The notes under the pieces were generated by a model. It saw only the letters and a list, made by a program, of their open reading frames with translations, was not told where the DNA came from and made no database searches. This document shows, in pieces, positions 1 to 6,220 of a stretch of DNA of 6,872 nt. How positions within the stretch are numbered: position 1 is the first letter of the stretch; each line of letters begins with the position of its first letter. This DNA is from CANLWN01 sp039815505. Its GTDB lineage: Bacteria > Bacteroidota > Bacteroidia > Flavobacteriales > Flavobacteriaceae. The stretch covers positions 1-6,872 of the forward strand of contig JBCBZE010000186.1 of NCBI GenBank assembly GCA_039815505.1, read 5' to 3'. The translations under genes and the position numbers were made by a program.

Positions 1-1
1 A

Positions 2-880
2 CAATCTTTGGCCAATATTGCCATGATCATGTTGAATAAAGGGGACGAGGTTGTTTTACCTGCACCTTTTTGGGTAAGCTATAGCGATATTGTAAAGTTG
101 GCGGAAGGGGTTCCCGTACAGGTACCCACCAGTATAGACACCGATTTTAAAATGACTCCGGACCAATTGGAAAATGCCATAACGCCCAATACCAAAATGC
201 TATGGTTTAGCTCCCCTTGCAATCCTAGTGGTTCTGTCTATAGTGCGGCAGAACTGGAAGGTTTGGCAAAAGTATTACGAAGACACCCTAATATCTATAT
301 AGTTTCCGATGAGATCTATGAACATATAAATTTTGTGGGGGGACACGTAAGTATTGCAGGAATCGATGGCATGTACGATAGGACCATCACGGTAAATGGA
401 GTTTCCAAGGCCTTTGCCATGACCGGCTGGCGTATAGGCTACATTGGTGCGGCAAGTTGGATCGCAAAGGCGTGTACCAAATTTCAAGGGCAGATTACCA
501 GTGGTGCCAATGCCATAGGTCAACGGTCTACCATTGCGGCCCTTGAGGCACCTGTGGGCAAGATCCAATTTATGATCGATGAATTTCACAAAAGGCGCGA
601 CCTTATACTAGGCCTTTTAGGGGATATAGAAGGTTTTAAACTGAATGTTCCCGAAGGTGCCTTTTATGTCTTTCCCGATATATCTAGTTTCTTTGGCAAA
701 ACATTGAACGGAACAAAAATCGATAACGCATCGGATTTTGCCATGTACCTCTTGGAAAACGCCAATGTGGCCACTGTAACGGGAGAAGCTTTTGGAAATC
801 CCAATTGCATTCGTATTTCGTATGCAGCTTCGGAAAAAGAATTACAGGAAGCTATCTCCAGGATCAAATCGGTCCTCTAG
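2..880 (+). CDS. aspC: PLP-dependent class I aminotransferase, aspartate aminotransferase type (5'-truncated)
   Basis: Predicted cytoplasmic aminotransferase that moves an amino group between an amino acid (probably aspartate) and a 2-oxo acid using pyridoxal phosphate. The reading frame is open from base 2, so the gene starts outside the window; by comparison with usual lengths of about 395 residues, roughly 100 N-terminal residues are missing. The TTG at base 8 is internal, not a start. Visible fold-type I motifs: aromatic W at 71-73 in FWVSY, NPSG with the cofactor-contacting Asn at 221-223, SDEIY with the Asp that pairs with the pyridine nitrogen at 308-310 and the Tyr at 317-319, the Schiff-base lysine at 407-409 in SKAFAMTGWR, the phosphate-binding Arg at 431-433, and the carboxylate-binding Arg at 812-814 in RISYAAS. 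These fit the class Ib aspartate aminotransferases. Exact substrate is inferred; some relatives also accept aromatic amino acids or prephenate. The symbol rests on family similarity only. The gene converges on trkH. Confidence 0.92.
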   Translation, partial: QSLANIAMIMLNKGDEVVLPAPFWVSYSDIVKLAEGVPVQVPTSIDTDFKMTPDQLENAITPNTKMLWFSSPCNPSGSVYSAAELEGLAKVLRRHPNIYIVSDEIYEHINFVGGHVSIAGIDGMYDRTITVNGVSKAFAMTGWRIGYIGAASWIAKACTKFQGQITSGANAIGQRSTIAALEAPVGKIQFMIDEFHKRRDLILGLLGDIEGFKLNVPEGAFYVFPDISSFFGKTLNGTKIDNASDFAMYLLENANVATVTGEAFGNPNCIRISYAASEKELQEAISRIKSVL

Positions 881-892
881 GAAAAGAGCCCT

Positions 893-932
893 ATTTGATC
901 AAATGCAAAAACAGTTATGACATGCTTTTGCA
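893..932. terminator. Possible weak bidirectional terminator between aspC and trkH
   Basis: The 59-bp convergent gap contains a perfect 12-nt palindrome, ATTTGATCAAAT, at 893-904, and a 7-bp inverted repeat, TGCAAAA at 904-910 with TTTTGCA at 926-932, enclosing a 15-nt loop. Two converging genes end here, so a shared terminator would be expected. The stems are AT-rich and neither strand has a clean U-tract directly after them; the nearest T-run on the plus strand, at 945-950, lies inside the trkH 3' end. The call rests on position plus weak symmetry and is tentative. Confidence 0.25.
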
Positions 933-939
933 GTAAGGT

Positions 940-2430
940 TTACGCTTTTTTCCAAAAATAAGGTGTTAATAATATCAGTACGGTAAATAGTTCTAACCTG
1001 CCCAAAAGCATTAGGAATCCACACCACCATTTTCCCAAAGTAGGCAATCCATTAAAATTACTTAACGGATTAAGGCTACCCAACGCTGGCCCCACGTTTC
1101 CCAAAGAAGACGCTGCCCCACCGATGGCAGATTTAAAGTCCAATCCCAGAAGTCCCAGCACCAAAGCACCGATGATGAAGGACAGCATGTATAGCACAAA
1201 AAAGCCAATGATATTATAGACAATATGCTCTTGAACCGTCCTGTTATTGTACCGAACGGGAATTATGGCATTGGGATGCAATGTTCTTTTAAATTCCAAG
1301 AGCCCATTCTTAATAATCAACAAATGTCGCATTACTTTAATACCGCCTGCGGTAGAACCTGCCGACCCTCCCAAGAACATCAACCCAAAAAAGAAAATAC
1401 TTAAAAAAGGGGTCCAATTGGTAAAATCCGCGGTTACAAACCCCGTTGTGGTCACAATCGCAACGATCTGAAAGATGGCATGTCTAAAAGAACTTTCCCC
1501 AGTACCCAATACCATGGGATGGTATTCGGACACAGGTACATTTGCCCGGAAGTAAATTACCAAGGCGGCAATGATGGTAAACACTATAATGAATCCCGTA
1601 TAAAATCTAAATTCCTCGTCTTTGATAATACGTTGCACCTTTCCTTTAAAAGCAAAATAACTGAGTACAAAGTTGCTTCCCGCCAAAAACATAAAAAACA
1701 CTACAATGTACTGTATCAACGGCTGGTCGTTCCAAAAGGCCAAGCTGGCATTTTTAGTAGAAAAACCTCCGGTCGACAAGGTTGCCAAGGAGTGGTTTAT
1801 GGCATCAAAAAAAGACATCCCGGCGAGGCTAAGCAGCAAGGTTTCAGCTGCAGTATAGCCAAAATAAATAAGCCATAATCGCTTGGCTGTATCGGTAATC
1901 CTAGGGTGTAGCTTATCCGCATTTGGACCCGGGGCCTCGGCCGCAAATAACTGCATTCCTCCTATTCCCAACAAAGGCAATATGGCAATGGCCAAAACAA
2001 TAATTCCCATACCACCGATCCAATGGGTAAGACTACGCCAAAAAAGTATGCCCCTGGGTAAGGACTCTATGTCATCCAGAATGGAGGCTCCCGTAGTAGT
2101 ATAACCAGATATCGTTTCAAAAAAAGCATTGGTCACATTGGGTATGGCGCCAGAAAAAATATAAGGAAGCACGCCAGAAACCGACATAACGACCCATCCA
2201 AAACAAACGATAATGTAACCTTCCTTTCGTTTCACCACTTTTTCATGTCCCCTGGTATAGAACATGGCCATGACACCTACCAACATGGTAACAATGGCAG
2301 CTAGGGTAATATCCAATGTAACACCATCCTGGTAAATACCGCTCACCAATGCCGCCAATAACATAAAAAAGCCATTGAATAGCAATAGCAATCCCATGAG
2401 GTGAAAAATAATTTTGGAATTTAAGGCCAT
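940..2430 (-). CDS. trkH: TrkH-family potassium channel/transporter subunit
   Basis: Inner-membrane, ion-conducting subunit of the Trk potassium uptake system. The 496-residue product has the superfamily-of-K-transporters plan: four membrane-pore-membrane repeats after an extra N-terminal hairpin. Each pore loop and its filter glycine is visible: TTTGAS (G114), LSTGGFS (G221), TTTGFVT (G330) and LGNVGP (G444). The glycine-rich stretch GGSAGSTAGGIK (354-365) matches the flexible helix segment that acts as the intramembrane gate, and GRLE with R478 matches the conserved arginine of the last repeat. Length is normal and no pore residue is missing. The ATG at 2430 directly precedes a plausible hydrophobic N-terminus; there is no strong Shine-Dalgarno, as is usual in this phylum. 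It lies 30 bp downstream of trkA, which encodes its regulatory partner, so the two are probably cotranscribed. The coupling ion (H+ or Na+) cannot be read from the sequence. Confidence 0.96.
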   Translation of the reverse strand: MALNSKIIFHLMGLLLLFNGFFMLLAALVSGIYQDGVTLDITLAAIVTMLVGVMAMFYTRGHEKVVKRKEGYIIVCFGWVVMSVSGVLPYIFSGAIPNVTNAFFETISGYTTTGASILDDIESLPRGILFWRSLTHWIGGMGIIVLAIAILPLLGIGGMQLFAAEAPGPNADKLHPRITDTAKRLWLIYFGYTAAETLLLSLAGMSFFDAINHSLATLSTGGFSTKNASLAFWNDQPLIQYIVVFFMFLAGSNFVLSYFAFKGKVQRIIKDEEFRFYTGFIIVFTIIAALVIYFRANVPVSEYHPMVLGTGESSFRHAIFQIVAIVTTTGFVTADFTNWTPFLSIFFFGLMFLGGSAGSTAGGIKVMRHLLIIKNGLLEFKRTLHPNAIIPVRYNNRTVQEHIVYNIIGFFVLYMLSFIIGALVLGLLGLDFKSAIGGAASSLGNVGPALGSLNPLSNFNGLPTLGKWWCGFLMLLGRLELFTVLILLTPYFWKKA

Positions 2431-2460
2431 ATAATACCTATTTGGGCTATAGAATACATA

Positions 2461-3810
2461 TTAAAGGAACAGCTTTTCAATTTTAGGAATGGCACGTGGC
2501 AAACAGCAGACCACTACCCTATCTCCCTGCGTAATCCTAAAATCCCCCAAGGCGATGATACCTTCCCCATCTCGCACTACGCCTCCTATGGTAGCTGCCC
2601 TTGGAAAATCGAGTTCCCGAATAATTTGTCCATTGACCAACGAAGTGGATTTTACCTCGAATTCCAGGATTTCCGCGTTAAGATTGTTTAAACGAGTTAA
2701 GGCCAACACCTCTCCTTTACGGATATATCTAAAAATATTATTGGCGGCCAGCAGTTTTTTATTGATCAAAGTATCGATACCGATAGACTGGGACAACTGA
2801 AAGTAATCCATGTTCTCTACCAAGGCTATGGTTTTCTTTATATGTTTGGATTTGGCCACCAAGCAAGACATGATATTGGTTTCGGAATTTCCCGTTACCG
2901 CAATAAAGGCATCCATGGACCCTAAGCTTTCCTCTTCCAACAGTTCTACATTCCTACCATCACCATTAATAACCAGGGCGTTGGGAATATCGTCTGCAAT
3001 ATCAAAAGCTTTATCCTTATCTATTTCAATGAGCTTTACATTAAATTTTTTAGTACATAAATCCCGGGCAGTTTTAAAACCTACTTTGCTTCCGCCCAAT
3101 ATCATTACATTCTTGATTTCTTTTTTCTCCTTTCCCGTAAGTTTATATAATTCGTCCACACCCTCTTTTAGGGTAATAAAATAAACTTGGTCTTCCTCCT
3201 TAAAAACCGTATCTCCTCTTGGAATCAACGTATATTGTGTACCCGTCCGTTGTATCGCAATGGGCATAAAATGCAATTCTGGGAATATCTTGGCAGCTTC
3301 TTTAACCATTTTTCCAACAAAAGGTGCGGTTTTGGGAAGGGAAACACCAACCATGATCAAGGCACCTTCTTCAAATTCGTAGGTGTCATTGAATGCAGAC
3401 TGATTCAGGAGCAACTGTATTTCCGTAGCAGCCAGCTCTTCGGGCGATATTAATTCGTCTATCCCCAGTTCAGAGAACTTAATAATCTCTTTGTTATCCA
3501 CAAACTCCGTATTGGAAATTCTGGCTATGGTTCGCTTACAGCCCAGTTGTTTGGCCAATAAACATAGCGTTAGGTTAGTGGTTTCCGAAGCAGTTACGCC
3601 GATTACCAGATCTGAAGTACCTACTTTGGCATCTTGTAATACCGATATGGAAGTTGCATCGCCCCTCAGTACCCTAATATCTAAATGACTATCGGCATAG
3701 GCAAGGCTCTCTTTATTGGTATCGATCAAAGTGATATCCTGAGATTCATAAGAAAGTAGTTTTGCCAAATGAAAGCCCACTTCACCAGCTCCCGCAATAA
3801 TAATCTTCAC
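2461..3810 (-). CDS. trkA: Trk system potassium uptake protein TrkA (NAD(H)-binding gating subunit)
   Basis: Peripheral cytoplasmic protein that binds NAD(H) and related nucleotides and gates the TrkH channel. The 449 residues form the full-length double arrangement: Rossmann RCK_N domain about 1-125, RCK_C about 137-222, second RCK_N about 233-352, second RCK_C about 368-449. The first Rossmann loop is canonical, GAGEVG (7-12), with acidic D30 ending strand 2 and GD at 50-51. The second loop reads GGSKVG (239-244), with Ser where the middle glycine usually is, and E262 ending its strand 2. The start is GTG at 3810: an in-frame TGA lies two codons upstream, and the product begins with the strand MKIIIAGAG expected of this family, so no longer start is possible. 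It is the first gene of a likely trkA-trkH unit, divergent from ubiE. Identity is secure from domain order plus the adjacent trkH. Confidence 0.96.
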   Translation of the reverse strand: MKIIIAGAGEVGFHLAKLLSYESQDITLIDTNKESLAYADSHLDIRVLRGDATSISVLQDAKVGTSDLVIGVTASETTNLTLCLLAKQLGCKRTIARISNTEFVDNKEIIKFSELGIDELISPEELAATEIQLLLNQSAFNDTYEFEEGALIMVGVSLPKTAPFVGKMVKEAAKIFPELHFMPIAIQRTGTQYTLIPRGDTVFKEEDQVYFITLKEGVDELYKLTGKEKKEIKNVMILGGSKVGFKTARDLCTKKFNVKLIEIDKDKAFDIADDIPNALVINGDGRNVELLEEESLGSMDAFIAVTGNSETNIMSCLVAKSKHIKKTIALVENMDYFQLSQSIGIDTLINKKLLAANNIFRYIRKGEVLALTRLNNLNAEILEFEVKSTSLVNGQIIRELDFPRAATIGGVVRDGEGIIALGDFRITQGDRVVVCCLPRAIPKIEKLFL

Positions 3811-3895
3811 ACTTCAGATTTTTTGTATGTATCCCATATGGACGTAAAGCCTTAGTACAGCTCATTTCAAGAAAAGTTTGCAAGATAATGCAGCG

Positions 3896-3903
3896 CAAAA
3901 TTA
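3896..3903 (-). promoter_or_regulatory. Candidate -7 box for trkA-trkH
   Basis: On the minus strand this reads TAATTTTG, an exact match to the Bacteroidota -7 consensus TAnnTTTG. It would give a trkA leader of roughly 80 nt. No convincing TTTG (-33) element is seen at the usual distance, so support is the single box plus its location in the divergent gap upstream of trkA. It is the only exact match on this strand between 3811 and 4029. Confidence 0.4.
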
Positions 3904-4006
3904 CATAAATTTATTTGTTTTGTATCTATGGGAAAGAAGTAAAGGTTTTAACCCGAACACCTTTCCCAATTACCGGTTCAAATCACTACAGGTGAATTCT
4001 AAGTAG

Positions 4007-4014
4007 TATCTTTG
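4007..4014 (+). promoter_or_regulatory. Candidate -7 box for ubiE-porT
   Basis: TATCTTTG matches the Bacteroidota TAnnTTTG consensus exactly. It ends 15 nt before the ATG at 4030, so transcription would begin around 4018-4022 with a leader of only about 10 nt. A clear TTTG -33 element is not visible upstream. The box overlaps the in-frame TTG at 4012, which argues against that TTG being the translation start. Confidence 0.5.
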
Positions 4015-4029
4015 CCCAAAAATTGCCAA

Positions 4030-4758
4030 ATGAGCAAAAAAGTTACTCCCTATAAAGATTCCAAGCTTGGAAAAAAAGAACAGGTCACCAAAATGTTCGA
4101 TACTATTTCCACCAATTACGATAGTTTAAATCGGGTTATTTCTTTTGGAATAGATGTAAAGTGGCGAAAGCGCGTCGTCGCTATTTTAAAGCAAAAAAAA
4201 CCCAATACTATTCTTGATATTGCAACCGGAACAGGTGATTTGGCCATTAACTTGGTGGATACGGGTGCCAAGGAAATCGTAGGGTTGGATATTTCTCCCG
4301 GCATGTTGGAAGTAGGCAAAAGGAAAGTTATTGAAAAAGAATTGGATGAAACCATCAAAATGGTCGTGGGCGACAGTGAAAAACTACCATTTGACGATGC
4401 CGTTTTCGATGCGGTTACCGTAGCCTTTGGGGTACGTAATTTTGAAACTTTGGAAAAGGGTCTGGCCGAGATATATAGGGTATTAAAAACTTCCGGGACC
4501 CTTGTTGTATTGGAAACCTCCGTACCCACCAAAACTCCCTTTAAACAAGGATATCGTTTATATTGCAGTACAATCTTGCCCGCAATAGGCAAACTCTTCT
4601 CCAAGGACCGTTCCGCCTATATGTATTTATCGGAATCCGCCGCGGTTTTTCCTCACGGAGCGGACTTCAACAATATTTTGGGAAAAATTGGGTTTATAGC
4701 TATGGAGAACAAACCTCAAACATTTGGGGTTGCCTCTATATATGTAGCTACAAAGTAA
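4030..4758 (+). CDS. ubiE: Demethylmenaquinone C-methyltransferase UbiE/MenG
   Basis: SAM-dependent methyltransferase for the C-methylation of demethylmenaquinone, the last step of menaquinone synthesis; Bacteroidota generally rely on menaquinone, so the ubiquinone role of proteobacterial UbiE is unlikely here. The 242-residue product has UbiE signature 1 (YDSLN...SFGIDVKWRK, 30-48), SAM motif I LDIATGTGD (62-70), acidic D87 in GLDIS, GDSEKLPF (114-121), AFGVRNF (132-138), and the C-terminal YMYLSESAAVFPHG region (197-210). Signature 2 (from R150) reads RVLKTSG where RVLKPGG is commoner. The start chosen is ATG at 4030 (MSKKVTPY) rather than the in-frame TTG at 4012, because the TTG lies inside a promoter-like box and would add six residues of no recognisable value. 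The next gene, porT, begins 4 nt after the stop, indicating an operon. Confidence 0.95.
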   Translation: MSKKVTPYKDSKLGKKEQVTKMFDTISTNYDSLNRVISFGIDVKWRKRVVAILKQKKPNTILDIATGTGDLAINLVDTGAKEIVGLDISPGMLEVGKRKVIEKELDETIKMVVGDSEKLPFDDAVFDAVTVAFGVRNFETLEKGLAEIYRVLKTSGTLVVLETSVPTKTPFKQGYRLYCSTILPAIGKLFSKDRSAYMYLSESAAVFPHGADFNNILGKIGFIAMENKPQTFGVASIYVATK

Positions 4759-4762
4759 GTTT

Positions 4763-5461
4763 ATGAGAACTATATTTTTTCTGTCAATGGCATTATTGCT
4801 CCTTTGCGATACGGTTAATGCGCAGTTCAAGGAAAAACCCATCATAAACCTTGAGAACGAGGATCAGCCTTTGTTGAATTGGGGATACTTTCTTGGGTTT
4901 AACCAATATGATTTTAAGTTTGATTATAAAGATGATATCGGTGATGATATTTTAGTAGACAAAACTTTGGGGTTTAATGTGGGATTAATAGGGGAAATGC
5001 GGATCAATGAATTCTTAGATCTTCGTTTTGAGCCCGGCTTATTATATACCCAAAGGGATTTAGGGTTTCCCGGTTTTGATAATGCCAATGATGCCCTTAG
5101 AGAAGTACGGTCCACGTACATCAGGTTTCCATTGCTTATAAAAATAAGTACGCGAAGATTGGGAAATTTTAAGCCCTACATTACCGCAGGTGCCTATACC
5201 GCCTTGAACCTTGGCAGTAATGAAGACAGCCTTGATGACAACAGTAGCGGTACTTTTAGGCTTAAGAGCAATGTCTCTGGATATGAAGTGGGTTTCGGTA
5301 TTGATTTTTATTTGGAATATTTTAAGTTCTCACCATCCATTCGTGGAGTTTTTGCCCTGACGGATGAATTGGTGCCCGATGTTGACCCCAATAGTCCATG
5401 GACGGGAAATATAGATGCATTACGAACTAGAGGGATTTTCATCAACTTTACATTTGAATAG
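4763..5461 (+). CDS. porT: Type IX secretion system outer-membrane protein PorT (SprT)
   Basis: Predicted PorT-family outer-membrane beta-barrel, required in Porphyromonas gingivalis and (as SprT) Flavobacterium johnsoniae for type IX protein secretion; its exact role in the machine is less clear than that of the motor or pore proteins. The 232-residue product has a Sec signal peptide (hydrophobic stretch about 4-15, likely cut after VNA at residue 20, leaving QFKEK), then alternating hydrophobic/polar strands separated by acidic loops such as DYKDDIGDDI and NEDSLDDNSSG, typical of a small outer-membrane barrel, perhaps eight strands. It ends in a strand closing with INFTFE. Length fits the family. 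It starts 4 nt after ubiE and probably shares its promoter. The protein belongs to the broader outer-membrane beta-barrel superfamily, so the PorT name depends on overall resemblance plus location next to ubiE, an arrangement I recall from other flavobacteria but could not check. Confidence 0.85.
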   Translation: MRTIFFLSMALLLLCDTVNAQFKEKPIINLENEDQPLLNWGYFLGFNQYDFKFDYKDDIGDDILVDKTLGFNVGLIGEMRINEFLDLRFEPGLLYTQRDLGFPGFDNANDALREVRSTYIRFPLLIKISTRRLGNFKPYITAGAYTALNLGSNEDSLDDNSSGTFRLKSNVSGYEVGFGIDFYLEYFKFSPSIRGVFALTDELVPDVDPNSPWTGNIDALRTRGIFINFTFE

Positions 5462-5467
5462 TAAATC

Positions 5468-6196
5468 CTAGGCCCCTACCCTCCGAATCTCATTCAATAA
5501 AATTGATGTGGCCATAGCTACGTTTAGGCTCTCAGTTGTACTTTCGCCAAATTGGGGGATACTTATTTTTTCAGAAATCAATGCTTCTACATCCTTGGAA
5601 ATACCATTGGCCTCGTTTCCCATAATCAAAATCCCCCTTGGTGGCAATTCCTTGTTATAAACAGATTCTCCTGTCATGAACGCCCCATAAATAGGTACTT
5701 GGGTAGTTCTCAGAAAGTTGCTGATATCTTCATAGACCACCTCTACCCGGGCAATGGAGCCCATGGTAGCCTGAAGGACCTTAGGGTTATAACAATCCAC
5801 CGTTTGGGGCGAACAGACCAATCGGCGAATACCGAACCAATCGCACAAACGAATTATAGTGCCTAAATTACCAGGGTCGCGAACATCGTCCAATACCAAA
5901 ACCCAATCCCTATCTTCTTGTATATCGTATTTTGGAATATAAAAAACCGCCAACGCACCATTCGGGGTACGCAATCCACTTATCTTTTTTAAATCTGCCT
6001 CCTTTATGGTGTATACCCTATTGGAATAAACATCCAAATCCGTTGGGTGGACCATGTAGATCACATACGGTTCATAATTGGCTTCCAAAAGTTCTCGAAT
6101 TATCTTGATTCCTTCTACCACAAACATCCCGTGTTGAATTCGGTACTTTTTTTGATGTAAGCTTTTTATAAATTTTATTTGGTTTTTAACAACCAT
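5468..6196 (-). CDS. TrmH/SpoU-family RNA 2'-O-ribose methyltransferase
   Basis: Cytoplasmic SPOUT-class enzyme that methylates ribose 2'-OH in rRNA or tRNA using SAM. The 242 residues contain an N-terminal substrate-binding domain (about 5-85, with the typical FVVEGIKII at 25-33) and a C-terminal knotted SAM domain. All three SpoU motifs are present: motif 1 with N110, G112 and R116 in NLGTIIR; motif 2 GNEANGIS at 193-200; motif 3 beginning ISIP (211-214) with ESLNVAMA at 222-229. The two-domain layout resembles RlmB (23S rRNA G2251) and TrmH (tRNA G18), but the target base cannot be decided from the sequence, so no symbol is given. The ATG at 6196 starts a family-typical N-terminus (MVVKNQIKFIKSL). 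The gene ends 6 bp from the porT stop on the opposite strand and is divergent from tamL across 24 bp. Confidence 0.93.
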   Translation of the reverse strand: MVVKNQIKFIKSLHQKKYRIQHGMFVVEGIKIIRELLEANYEPYVIYMVHPTDLDVYSNRVYTIKEADLKKISGLRTPNGALAVFYIPKYDIQEDRDWVLVLDDVRDPGNLGTIIRLCDWFGIRRLVCSPQTVDCYNPKVLQATMGSIARVEVVYEDISNFLRTTQVPIYGAFMTGESVYNKELPPRGILIMGNEANGISKDVEALISEKISIPQFGESTTESLNVAMATSILLNEIRRVGA

Positions 6197-6206
6197 TCAA
6201 ATAGTG

Positions 6207-6214
6207 TATTTTTG
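6207..6214 (+). promoter_or_regulatory. Candidate -7 box for tamL
   Basis: TATTTTTG in the 24-bp divergent gap fits TAnnTTTG exactly and ends 6 nt before the tamL ATG at 6221, implying a leaderless or nearly leaderless transcript. A TTTG at 6178-6181 could be the -33 element, but the 25-nt spacing is longer than usual. Because the gap is so short, any tamL promoter must lie here or within the opposing gene. Confidence 0.45.
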
Positions 6215-6220
6215 GCGTCT

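Noticed and set aside
1480..1878. 132-codon open frame on the plus strand inside trkH
   Set aside because: It is antisense to TrkH pore repeats that are clearly under coding constraint; the translation is low in recognisable structure.
3944..3994. Short inverted repeats (GGTT/AACC at 3944-3953; CACCT/AGGTG at 3958-3994) in the divergent gap as operator or riboswitch
   Set aside because: Stems are only 4-5 bp, the second has a long loop, and nothing resembles a known riboswitch or operator. They are expected by chance in 219 bp.
4193..4200. Run of eight A bases within ubiE as a possible slippage or phase-variation site
   Set aside because: The frame is intact across it, the run encodes ordinary Lys residues in an AT-rich gene, and ubiE is a housekeeping gene with no reason to phase vary.
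4116..4604. 162-codon open frame on the minus strand inside ubiE
   Set aside because: It is antisense to the conserved SAM-binding motifs of UbiE, shows no recognisable domain, and has no promoter-like or start context. It is a shadow of the real gene.
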